NCBI RefSeq assembly: GCF_900102035.1
Contig: NZ_LT629689.1
Location: forward strand, 4,510,001 to 4,574,000
Length of the DNA: 64,000 nt
Direction of reading: 5' to 3'
Source of the DNA: Pseudomonas extremaustralis
GTDB lineage: Bacteria; Pseudomonadota; Gammaproteobacteria; Pseudomonadales; Pseudomonadaceae
The translations under genes and the position numbers were made by a program. Below are positions 56,530-64,000 of the stretch, in pieces (position 1 is the stretch's first letter; every line of letters starts with the position of its first letter). Below the pieces are notes generated by a model, which was not told the DNA's origin, searched no databases, and saw nothing but the letters and a program-made list of their open reading frames with translations.

Positions 56530-59500
56530 GCCAGTACGACAACATCCTCGCCGGCAAAGAAGAACCTCAGGGCATAGAGGCAAACAAGTACGACGTTGCC
56601 ATCCAGCGCCAGCAGAGCAAGCCCAACCCCCGCACGGCTCTGAGCTACGTTGCTGATACCAACCCGGATGAGCAAGCCAGCATTCAACGCCTGGCCGAAC
56701 TGACAGGGGTCGCTCCTGACATGGTTGTTCGCAACCGCAAGCAGGTTGAGCGACAAGCCAAGCTGGCATCCGTGGACTACGACGCCCTGATTGAGCGAGC
56801 GCCGGCCACTAACCAGTTCCTGACTGACCCGGACAACGCCAGCGTGGCCCACGACGATATCGATGGGCTGTCCAACGTCGAAGGTGCCTTTGATAACTTC
56901 GTCAAAGAGTCCGGTCAGCAGCACTCAACAAGTAAGAGCGATGCACTGACCAAGGGTTTTGGTCAACTGGGAATAATCGGTGAGGCCGGCGCCAACATGC
57001 TGGACAGGGCGCTGTCTTCGGTTGGTGGTTTTTTCGTGAACGCACTGGCACCGCAGAGCGCTTTGGATCGCAACAAGGGAGAAGAGCCGAACTATACGGG
57101 CCGCACGGAAAGCAACATCACTAGCACCGCCCAGGGATACCTGGCTCTACCACGCGACCAACGTATTGCTTTCGCAGGACAGATATTCGACAAAGCCCGC
57201 GACGGCGGTGCGGGTGTGGGTGGCGCGGCGAGTGATACCGCCCTGTACGCATTACGCAACCCTGGATTGATCGGCAGCGCACTAACTGAATCGCTACCTA
57301 GCCTTTTGGCAGGCGGGGTTATAGGCGGGATTGCGGCGCAACCGGTGAAGAACTTCGCTGTCAGTCGTCTTGCCAGCACCTTTGCGCAACGTGCTGCTGA
57401 GAAGGCAATCGTAGTGGGAGGGGTAAACCTCGGTACCGCCATCGCCGGCGGTGCAGGAGAGAACCTGGCCGAAGGACTCAAGAAAACCGGTGACTTAGAC
57501 CAGGCATACGCCTACAGCTTCAAGCGCACTGCAGCCGAAGCCGCGATCAACGCATTAGGCGGCATGGTGCCGATTCCGTTTGCCGGCCGCGGCATAGCAG
57601 GAAAGCTGGGCAACGTCGCAGTTGAAGGTGTAGCCCAAGCTGCAGGCGCTGTTGGTGGCACGGTCGCAGGTGCTGCTGCCGTCGGCGAGCAGGCAACTGG
57701 GGGAGAAATGTTCTTGAACGCCTTCCTGGGTTTGGCAACGTCGCCGGTTGATGTCGCTATCGCAAGTGCCAGCTCTGGCAGACGATATTGGCAAATCGAG
57801 AAAGATCTGACTGCCGTCCAACAACTGGGTGACATGGCTCAGAACTCCAAGATGTTCAAACGCTCACCACAGCGAGCGGAAGCACTCGTGGCCAGGCTGA
57901 AAGAGCAGGCCGGCGGCACTGTAGAAAACATCCTGGTACCCGCCGAGCAGTTCCAACGCTACTTCCAGGAGAACAACCTCGATCCTGAGCAGTTCGCCAA
58001 AGCGGCGACAGGCAACCCCGATGCCCTTGGAGAAGCCCTGGCCCTTGGTGCAGACATCTCAATCCCTTTGGAAAAGTGGGCGTCGGTCATTGCCAAGGAC
58101 GGGCACCACCGCGGTCTCGAGCAGGATATGCGCGCAACTCCCGACGCGATGACGCTACGAGAACTTGCTGAGTTCCAGCAACGCGCGCCTGAGGAGCTTG
58201 AGCGCCTTCGTGATCGTGTTGAGCAAGACCATGTCGCCGCATCGGATCGCCGAGTGTTTGAGGATGTTCGCGGTCAGTTGCTTGGCATTGGTCGCGAAGC
58301 ACAGACAGCAGACAGAGAGGCATCACTTTATCAGTCCGCCTTTCGCTCTCTGGGTGAGCGCTCAGGTATCGACCCTTACGACTTGTTCAACCAATATCGG
58401 CTCCGCATCGGCCAGGACATTCCCGAAGTGCTGCGCAAACCTGGCGGATCTGATCAGCTTGACCTGCTGATTGATCGCCTACGCGCCGCCGATGTTCCCG
58501 ACGACGCGAAGATCTATGGCGCATCGCTAATCGACTTCATCCGTGAGCGCGGCGGCATCCGCGACGATGGTGGCGAGCTGGCCGCCCGTGATGCTGATGT
58601 GGGCCGTAGAGGTAACAACCGAATTTCCAGGAAGGGTGGGCGCAGTCTGGACGACATGGCCACTCAAGCTGCTGAAGCCGGATACTTGGGTAATGTGCCA
58701 ACCGCAACGCCGGAAATGCTCTTGGCCTCACTGGACAAAGAACTTCGCGGCCAACGCCAATCAGCGCCCGGCAATCTCAACCAAGAGCTTCTCAATGCAC
58801 GCAGCTCGCTAGATGACCTGCAACGAGCACTTGACCAATCTGGCCTTGATTTGAACGTCTTGGACAACACTGCAGTACGAAAGGCATTACTCGGGAGCGA
58901 TGCCGTCCGCTTCGATCAATCGGAGGACGGGACACGCGGCTTTATCCAGTTCGGCGCCGACCGCAAGTTCGAAATCAAACTGACCGACAAGGCGAACCTT
59001 TCTACCTTCCTGCATGAAACCGGGCATTTTTATCTTGAAGTGATGGGTGATCTCGCATCGCGCACGGACGTTCCGGATCAGGTAAAACAGGACTACCAGA
59101 CAATTCTGGATTGGTTCGGCGTCAATGAGCGCACAGACATCAAAGTCGATCAGCACGAACAGTTTGCGCGCGGCTTTGAAGCTTACTTGCGCGAAGGGAA
59201 GGCCCCCAGCGCAGCATTGCAGTCGGCTTTTTCACGCTTCAAGGCGTGGCTGACCCAGATCTATCGCGATGCCAGTCGGCTCAACGTCCAACTCAATGAC
59301 GACGTGCGTCGGGTGTTTGATCGACTGTTGGCCACCGATGATGAAATTTCTGTTGCTCAAGCCCCCTTCCGCACCTTGTTCAGCGATGCCCAGGCCGCCG
59401 GCATGTCACCGAACGAGTTCGAGGCTTATTACTCAGCCGCTAACAAGGCTGGTCAGGCTGCCGAGGAACGGCTGACAGCCGAGTCGCTACGCGAGCTGAC

Positions 59501-62500
59501 CCGTGAACAGGAAAAGTGGTGGAAGGATGCACGCGAGAAGATGCTGGGTGACGTCACCAAAGAAGTCGACTCACAACCGGTGTACCGCGTCCAAGACTAC
59601 TTGCGCAAAGGGTTGCAGACCGATGGGACGATTGGAGAACCGGTAAAACTGCTGCGCGAGCCGTTGCTGGAACGCTACGGCAAGACGGTCGTAACACGCC
59701 TTCGTGGCATGACTGGCGATGAGGGGATTCATCCCGACCTGGTTGCCGAACAGTTCGGGTACACATCAGGTGATGAACTGGTGCAGGCTCTAGTAGGTGC
59801 CCGCGCACGTAGGGAGCTCATCCAAGCGGAAACAGACGCCAGGATGCGCGCCGAGTACGGTGACATGCTTAACGATGGCTCTTTGGCAGACCGTGCCATT
59901 GAGGCAGTGCACAACGATGATCGTGCCAGGGTTCTCCGCGAAGAGCTGCGCGCTATTGATCGTCTTCGCCGCCAGGTCGACAAGGTGCAGAGGGCTCAGG
60001 ATGCCGACTCTCGGGCTCTGCGCAACGATGCTTACGACGCTATACCGCCTCTGGAAGCTATCCGCTCAGTCGCCAAACAGGTGATCGCAGACAAGGTTGT
60101 ACGAGATATCCAGCCTCACCTGTACCTCAATGCCGAGCGCAAGGCCAACCGGGACGCCTTCAACTTCGCCACGAAAAACCGCTGGCAAGAGGCCGCCGAG
60201 TCCAAGCAACGGGAGTTGCTGAACCATTACTTGTTCCGGGAGGCGACAGCTGCGCGCAAAGAAGAAGACCGGATTTATACCTTCATGCGCCGCTTTGAGA
60301 AGCCAGCAACCCGGGAGCGCATAGGCAAAGCCGGGGCCAACTACCTAGAGCAAATCGAGGGGCTGCTGGATCAGTACGAGTTCCGCAAGGTCAGCGGCCC
60401 ACAGGTTGAACGTCGCCGTAGCCTCGCCCAGTTCGTCAGGGAGCAAGAGGCCGCCGGCAACATCGTCGCGGTACCGCAACACCTGATTGAACAGAGCGCC
60501 CGCGTCAACTATCGGGAACTGACATTCGAGGAGCTTGGCGGCCTACGTGACGCAGTGGCAAACATCGAGCATATGGCCAGGCTGAAAAACAAGCTGCTGA
60601 ACCGCAAGGACAAGCGCGATTACGAACAGGCAAGGACTGATCTCATAGCTGCGTTAGACACGAATGTGCCCGTACGCGCACGACAAGTGGCTGTATCCGA
60701 AAGCAGCGAAACCATCGGTGACAAGGCAGTAGGTCTTCTGCAGGGGCTGGATGCCTCATTGACGCGGATGGAGAACGTGATCAACCGCTTAGACGGCAGG
60801 GACACCAGCGGCCCCTGGCACCAGTTGATCTGGAGCCCACTCGCAGAGGCCCAAGCCAATGAGCGTCAGTTGTTCAATGCCGGCATCCGCACGATAGTTG
60901 AGCGCTTTGCGGACATGAACGCCGAACGCCTGGCAGATCGGTTCCACATCCCCAGCCTTGGAAAATCATTCAACCGCCGCGAGCTAATCATGCACGCGCT
61001 CAACACCGGCAACGAGTCAAACCGCAACAAGTTGTTGAAAGGGAACAAAGTCGACGAAGCATCACTGGCTGACATGCTGGGACGCCTCGACAAACAGGAT
61101 TGGGATCTGGTGCAGTCTGTATGGGACTCGTTCGACGACCTGTGGCCCGATATCGCTGCAATGTACAAACGCCTCTCCGGTGTGGAGCCACCCCGCATTG
61201 AGCCGAAACCAATCACAACCGCCTTCGGTGAATACCGCGGTGGCTACTTCCCAATCATCTATGACCGCAAGCGTGCAGGCGCACCGCCAGCGGCAGTCGG
61301 CGGCGAACTGTTCGGTGAAGGGTTCGAAGGAGCGCTACCGGGTAACGGATTCACCAACCAGCGTAACGAGAGCGTGTCAGGGCCACTACTGCTCGACCTC
61401 AGCGCCATCCCCCAGCGCCTGGCCCAGCATGTCCACGACCTGACCCACCGGGAAGCGTTGCAGGACGCCCACCGCCTTACGCAGGATCCCTACGTCCGGG
61501 CTGTGCTCATCAATAAGCTTGGCCCACGCGGAGCTGATGCATTCCTGCCCTGGTTGAGGGCCATCGCTAATGACCGAAACCCTCCGGAGACTGGCAACTT
61601 CAACCAGTTCCTCGACACGGCACGGACAAACACGTCCATCGTAGGACTAGGGCTTTCGACAACAACCCTACTGGCCCAGGCAGCTGGACTTATACCTGGC
61701 CTGCTGTACGTGAAGCCTCGTGAACTCGCTACGGCCCTGCTTGAAGGCGTGCGGTCGCCGGTTGATACCTACCGGATGATCACCGAGGCTTCTCCTGCGA
61801 TGCGCCTACGCTGGGACATGGAAGACGGCCGACTGCAATCAAACATTAGCGCCCTCATCGGCCGCAATGCGTTCTTCCGCAAGAAAGCCGACTTGGTGCG
61901 GTTCTCGTTCAATCTGCTGGGATACCTCGACCGAGGTATTTCGGGTGCGATTTGGCTAGCGGCTTACCGTGAAGGTGTTGCAGCAGGCAAGGAAAGCACC
62001 GCCGCAGTGTTGGATGGTGACAAGGCTGTACGCCAATCTCAGGGCGGCACCGGAGCCATGGACATCGCGGCAATCCAACGCAAAGACCAGGGCGCCGCAA
62101 TGCGCTTGCTGACGATGTTCTACACACCGTTCAGCGCCTACTACAACCAGAACCGAGACCTGGCCTTTGAGGCACGCCAAGGGACAAGAACTGTCGCCAG
62201 TGCCGCAGCTTCAATGCTGGCATTGGCGTTCTTCCAGGGAGTCATCGGCGATCTGCTGACGGGTAAGGGCCCAGAAGAGGACGAGAACACCGCAGCCTGG
62301 ATGGCGAAAAGCACACTGGGTTTCGGTGTCTCAGGCTTTCCGGTCATTCGGGACACTATCGGTTCCGCATTGAGCGGTCACGCAGGATCGTTGTCACCTG
62401 CATGGCAGGCAATCAATGCTGGCCGCCAACTAACCTCTGCGGTCGCCGGCGTAGCAAGTGGTGACAAAGACCCAGGGCAAGTGGTCAAATCCGCTGTAAC

Positions 62501-62639
62501 GGCAACTGGCTACCTGCTAGGCATCCCGGTCAAACCGCTCACCAGGCAAGGCACTTACCTGTGGGATATAACGGTTGGGGATGAAGAGCCGGAGGACGCT
62601 GCTGCGTTCATGAAAGGACTTCTCACAGGGAAAAAATAG
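56526..62639 (+). CDS. Giant 2037-residue ejection/polyvalent protein with HETGH motif
   Basis: 2037 residues, uninterrupted. An HExxH zinc-protease motif, FLHETGHFYLEVMGDLAS, lies at residues 830-834; long charged helical regions follow. The C-terminus (RLLTMFYTPFSAYYNQNRDL, a hydrophobic helix ASAAASMLALAFFQGVIGDLL, then FGVSGFPVIRDTIGSAL) resembles the LPD38-type end of large polyvalent phage proteins. Two Gly/Ala-rich stretches (about residues 200-450) could insert in a membrane. By position and size it corresponds to the largest internal virion protein of podoviruses. Protease activity is inferred from the motif only. ATGA overlap with the SLT gene. Confidence 0.85.
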   Translation: MSQYDNILAGKEEPQGIEANKYDVAIQRQQSKPNPRTALSYVADTNPDEQASIQRLAELTGVAPDMVVRNRKQVERQAKLASVDYDALIERAPATNQFLTDPDNASVAHDDIDGLSNVEGAFDNFVKESGQQHSTSKSDALTKGFGQLGIIGEAGANMLDRALSSVGGFFVNALAPQSALDRNKGEEPNYTGRTESNITSTAQGYLALPRDQRIAFAGQIFDKARDGGAGVGGAASDTALYALRNPGLIGSALTESLPSLLAGGVIGGIAAQPVKNFAVSRLASTFAQRAAEKAIVVGGVNLGTAIAGGAGENLAEGLKKTGDLDQAYAYSFKRTAAEAAINALGGMVPIPFAGRGIAGKLGNVAVEGVAQAAGAVGGTVAGAAAVGEQATGGEMFLNAFLGLATSPVDVAIASASSGRRYWQIEKDLTAVQQLGDMAQNSKMFKRSPQRAEALVARLKEQAGGTVENILVPAEQFQRYFQENNLDPEQFAKAATGNPDALGEALALGADISIPLEKWASVIAKDGHHRGLEQDMRATPDAMTLRELAEFQQRAPEELERLRDRVEQDHVAASDRRVFEDVRGQLLGIGREAQTADREASLYQSAFRSLGERSGIDPYDLFNQYRLRIGQDIPEVLRKPGGSDQLDLLIDRLRAADVPDDAKIYGASLIDFIRERGGIRDDGGELAARDADVGRRGNNRISRKGGRSLDDMATQAAEAGYLGNVPTATPEMLLASLDKELRGQRQSAPGNLNQELLNARSSLDDLQRALDQSGLDLNVLDNTAVRKALLGSDAVRFDQSEDGTRGFIQFGADRKFEIKLTDKANLSTFLHETGHFYLEVMGDLASRTDVPDQVKQDYQTILDWFGVNERTDIKVDQHEQFARGFEAYLREGKAPSAALQSAFSRFKAWLTQIYRDASRLNVQLNDDVRRVFDRLLATDDEISVAQAPFRTLFSDAQAAGMSPNEFEAYYSAANKAGQAAEERLTAESLRELTREQEKWWKDAREKMLGDVTKEVDSQPVYRVQDYLRKGLQTDGTIGEPVKLLREPLLERYGKTVVTRLRGMTGDEGIHPDLVAEQFGYTSGDELVQALVGARARRELIQAETDARMRAEYGDMLNDGSLADRAIEAVHNDDRARVLREELRAIDRLRRQVDKVQRAQDADSRALRNDAYDAIPPLEAIRSVAKQVIADKVVRDIQPHLYLNAERKANRDAFNFATKNRWQEAAESKQRELLNHYLFREATAARKEEDRIYTFMRRFEKPATRERIGKAGANYLEQIEGLLDQYEFRKVSGPQVERRRSLAQFVREQEAAGNIVAVPQHLIEQSARVNYRELTFEELGGLRDAVANIEHMARLKNKLLNRKDKRDYEQARTDLIAALDTNVPVRARQVAVSESSETIGDKAVGLLQGLDASLTRMENVINRLDGRDTSGPWHQLIWSPLAEAQANERQLFNAGIRTIVERFADMNAERLADRFHIPSLGKSFNRRELIMHALNTGNESNRNKLLKGNKVDEASLADMLGRLDKQDWDLVQSVWDSFDDLWPDIAAMYKRLSGVEPPRIEPKPITTAFGEYRGGYFPIIYDRKRAGAPPAAVGGELFGEGFEGALPGNGFTNQRNESVSGPLLLDLSAIPQRLAQHVHDLTHREALQDAHRLTQDPYVRAVLINKLGPRGADAFLPWLRAIANDRNPPETGNFNQFLDTARTNTSIVGLGLSTTTLLAQAAGLIPGLLYVKPRELATALLEGVRSPVDTYRMITEASPAMRLRWDMEDGRLQSNISALIGRNAFFRKKADLVRFSFNLLGYLDRGISGAIWLAAYREGVAAGKESTAAVLDGDKAVRQSQGGTGAMDIAAIQRKDQGAAMRLLTMFYTPFSAYYNQNRDLAFEARQGTRTVASAAASMLALAFFQGVIGDLLTGKGPEEDENTAAWMAKSTLGFGVSGFPVIRDTIGSALSGHAGSLSPAWQAINAGRQLTSAVAGVASGDKDPGQVVKSAVTATGYLLGIPVKPLTRQGTYLWDITVGDEEPEDAAAFMKGLLTGKK

Positions 62640-62641
62640 CC

Positions 62642-62893
62642 ATGATGCGACTACTCGGTATCGTTTTGAATCTGGCCCTGATCGGGGTGGTGTTATTCCT
62701 AATCAGCGAAGAAGGGATGCCGGGCGGAGGGTGGCAGATCGCTTTGGTTGTGCTGCTAGTGCTCGCCCCCTTGTTCAACCTGGTGCTTTTGCGAAGCCAC
62801 GCTGGTCAATCAACCGGTCAGGGGCTCTTGTCCCTTTACCTGGAGCGAAAGGCTTTGGAAGAGCGCCAGAAGATCGCTGAGTTGAAAAAGTAA
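62642..62893 (+). CDS. Small two-segment membrane protein
   Basis: 83 residues: two hydrophobic segments (MRLLGIVLNLALIGVVLFLI and WQIALVVLLVLAPLFNLVLL) and a charged tail (ERKALEERQKIAELKK). Two bases after the giant gene and last in the run. It has the shape of a holin or small membrane accessory, but no endolysin is beside it, so I leave the function open. Confidence 0.72.
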   Translation: MMRLLGIVLNLALIGVVLFLISEEGMPGGGWQIALVVLLVLAPLFNLVLLRSHAGQSTGQGLLSLYLERKALEERQKIAELKK

Positions 62894-62906
62894 CCTGATG
62901 ACGCAG

Positions 62907-62937
62907 AAAAGAAGACCCGCTGATGCGGGTCTTTTGC
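62907..62937 (+). terminator. Terminator of the element operon
   Basis: GAAGACCCGC-TGAT-GCGGGTCTTTTGC stem with T-tract, 14 bases past the last rightward gene; closes the run that starts at 47510. Confidence 0.9.
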
Positions 62938-62952
62938 TTCCTGCAGCCAGTT

Positions 62953-62981
62953 GTAACGAAGCCGTAACGTTTCATGTAACG
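62953..62981. repeat. Phased GTAACG repeats
   Basis: GTAACG at 62953, 62964 and 62976, spaced 11 and 12 bases, about one helical turn. Related CAACG-type elements (GCAAC, GTCAACG, TTCAACG) follow to about 63035. It lies in the gap (62894-63102) between converging genes, which contains no ORF I support. Could be a binding array for integrase, a partition or an AlpA-type protein. Confidence 0.6.
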
Positions 62982-63102
62982 GCGATGCAAGCTCGTTGCA
63001 ACACAGTGTCAACGAGCGTTCAACGACCGTTGGTTACTAATCCCACAATTTCCGAAGCAATTCCAACCGCAGAAGCCTACAGATCGCGCACTCCACCGCT
63101 AA

Positions 63103-63360
63103 CTAGCCTTGGTTGCTCATCGGTTGCTGATCATTAGGAGGAGGCAAACCATGCCCACGGGAGCGGTTGACTTGCTTTCGGTTCCACTCCAGCACCTCGG
63201 ACTTGACCCACGCCACAGAGCGGCCCCCCAACTTCACCTGATGCGGAAAACTGCCATCCTTTGCCATTTGATAAATCTTCGTGGTGCCGAGGCCGGTTAT
63301 CAATTTCACTGCCGGAAGACGAAGAAACTCAACAGGTTCATTCAACGAGTTAGCTGGCAT
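63103..63360 (-). CDS. AlpA-family regulator (second copy)
   Basis: 85 residues: FLRLPAVKLITGLGTTKIYQMAKDGSFPHQVKLGGRSVAWVKSEVLEWNRKQ. Start ATG 63360 is favoured because GAGG lies 7 bases upstream; another ATG at 63372 has no ribosome site. It overlaps the AlpA gene before it by 11 bases. The two leftward copies are clearly paralogous and less like the copy at 47510. Confidence 0.9.
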   Translation of the reverse strand: MPANSLNEPVEFLRLPAVKLITGLGTTKIYQMAKDGSFPHQVKLGGRSVAWVKSEVLEWNRKQVNRSRGHGLPPPNDQQPMSNQG

Positions 63361-63616
63361 GACGTACCTCATCGTTAGCGAAGTGAAGAGGATCAGCGCA
63401 ATTAATCTGGTGCCGGGTTCTAGCTATCTGCTCTCGACTCCATCGCTGAACTTCTGACTTGATCCAGGCCACGGCCTTGACCCCTAGCTTTACCTGTTTC
63501 GGAAAAGCACCGCTGGCCGACATCCGGTAGATAGTGCTGGTGCTCAGGCCTGTGAGCCTTTTTACCTCCAGCAAGCGGATGAATTCGATTGGTTGCTCAT
63601 CGGATGCATTGCTCAT
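63350..63616 (-). CDS. AlpA-family regulator (third copy)
   Basis: 88 residues: FIRLLEVKRLTGLSTSTIYRMSASGAFPKQVKLGVKAVAWIKSEVQRWSREQIA, a full AlpA fold. ATG 63616 preceded by GGAGAG. It overlaps the small gene upstream by ATGA and the second AlpA downstream, forming a three-gene leftward unit opposite to the main operon. Confidence 0.9.
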   Translation of the reverse strand: MSNASDEQPIEFIRLLEVKRLTGLSTSTIYRMSASGAFPKQVKLGVKAVAWIKSEVQRWSREQIARTRHQINCADPLHFANDEVRHAS

Positions 63617-63894
63617 CGTTCTCTCCAAATATCAAACGTCTGAATGACGGCCGTCGCTACCAACACCGAGCCGCCGACTAGGATGCTCCGCATTGGCATC
63701 AGAAGACCTTGAAGCCTGATAGCCGGCCACAGATGCGTGCGCCTGCTCCAATGATCTTCCACGGCACGTGGCGAACAACAAAGCTTGCTTTGTGTAGTGA
63801 GTACACAAGCTGAAGGCTTGGGGTGACTTGCGCTGATCTCTGCTCCACCTGCAGGCTGAAGATGAACACCGTCAGCAGGGGGCCGGTATGCCAT
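63613..63894 (-). CDS. Hypothetical protein coupled to the leftward AlpA pair
   Basis: 93 residues from ATG 63894: MAYRPPADGVHLQPAGGAEI..., basic middle, and a C-terminal hydrophobic segment (SILVGGSVLVATAVIQTFDIW). No family recognised. Its stop overlaps the AlpA ATG (ATGA), which is the main reason to accept it. Its coding region contains the TTGTGTA hairpin at 63790. Confidence 0.55.
   Translation of the reverse strand: MAYRPPADGVHLQPAGGAEISASHPKPSACVLTTQSKLCCSPRAVEDHWSRRTHLWPAIRLQGLLMPMRSILVGGSVLVATAVIQTFDIWRER
63787..63810. promoter_or_regulatory. TTGTGTA dyad in the leftward unit
   Basis: TTGTGTA-GTGAG-TACACAA: perfect 7-base arms, extended outward by GC/GC with one bulged T. Upstream of both leftward AlpA genes; an operator or RNA hairpin. 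Confidence 0.5.
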
Positions 63895-64000
63895 ACGCAA
63901 TACTAAGAACAAAAAAGCTCAAAACGATCACAGGGGTACTGGGATCGGGGCGGCACACATTCCGAGAGACGACAACGCCGAACTCCGATGGCACCCCCAG

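Larger units (their letters stand above)
44597..64000 (+). mobile_element. Integrated satellite- or prophage-like element at tRNA-Phe (right end not in window)
   Basis: Begins at the tRNA-Phe 3' end and carries integrase, AlpA-type regulators, Ash-like ORF, primase, helicase, a candidate iteron origin, and podovirus-type ejection protein genes. No second copy of the tRNA 3' end was found by eye before 64000, so the right boundary is outside, or the element adjoins another. Terminase, portal, capsid, scaffold and tail genes are absent from the visible part. Confidence 0.85.

Noticed and set aside
62642..62893. Holin
   Set aside because: Two hydrophobic segments fit, but there is no endolysin next to it and a family match cannot be seen, so only a neutral membrane-protein call is given.
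63900..64000. Right attachment site (second copy of the tRNA-Phe 3' end)
   Set aside because: Looked for CTGGGCACCA and GGTTCGATTCC to the right edge; no match seen, only an unrelated TGGCACCC at the very end.

Overview
The window reads as a chromosome segment of a Pseudomonas of the P. fluorescens group. The evidence is the GC-rich coding sequence, the hut gene order (hutF / hutC-hutD / hutU / NCS1 permease) under a HutC-type operator, glnA-ntrB-ntrC, the hisB-hisH-DUF2164-hisA-hisF cluster, and the short GTGGGAGGGGGCTTGC-type REP/REPIN repeats between genes. Species assignment is inference; no search was run.

Bases 1-44600 are ordinary core chromosome. 1-6000: histidine utilisation. 6000-8735: a lipocalin, a small lipoprotein, a Phd/ParE-type toxin-antitoxin pair and fructose-bisphosphatase. 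8843-16323: a coupled DUF3999/DUF2339 membrane pair and glycogen phosphorylase. 16560-25184: a Cys-cluster protein, typA, thiI, glnA and ntrBC with NtrC and sigma-54 sites. 25200-28000: an intergenic repeat cluster, trmL, secB, grxC and a Cys-less rhodanese. 28095-33236: gpmI, an EnvC-like amidase activator, ctpA and a YibQ-like deacetylase. 33300-34900: a frameshifted small secreted ORF, then a frameshifted Vps62/aerolysin-like gene that may encode a pore-forming toxin. 34896-40561: a solute-binding protein, the his cluster and an OFA-type MFS transporter. 40875-44417: asmA-like, mutY (broken by a one-base frameshift) and yggX.

From the tRNA-Phe gene (44521-44596) to the right edge lies an integrated element; no right attachment site is visible. 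It has a P4-type tyrosine integrase, a regulator with a possible CII-like domain, an AlpA-type regulator, an Ash-like ORF over a strongly structured RNA, five small unknown genes, a Toprim primase, a DUF927-type helicase, and a cluster of GTGGGAAC repeats that looks like an iteron origin. An intact podovirus-type ejection module follows: GNAT, cupin-like protein, gp14-like internal protein, a 710-residue protein with a lytic transglycosylase domain, and a 2037-residue protein with an HETGH motif. From AlpA to 62893 the genes form one rightward run, mostly with overlapping stops and starts. No terminase, portal, capsid or tail gene is present. After a terminator, three coupled leftward genes include two more AlpA-type regulators.

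The most interesting reading is a P4-like satellite backbone carrying a phage ejection cassette without a head or packaging module. A deletion remnant of a podovirus-type prophage is the main alternative. Three coding disruptions (mutY, the Vps62-like gene, the small ORF before it) lie in or next to short homopolymers, so sequencing error must be excluded before they are treated as biology.
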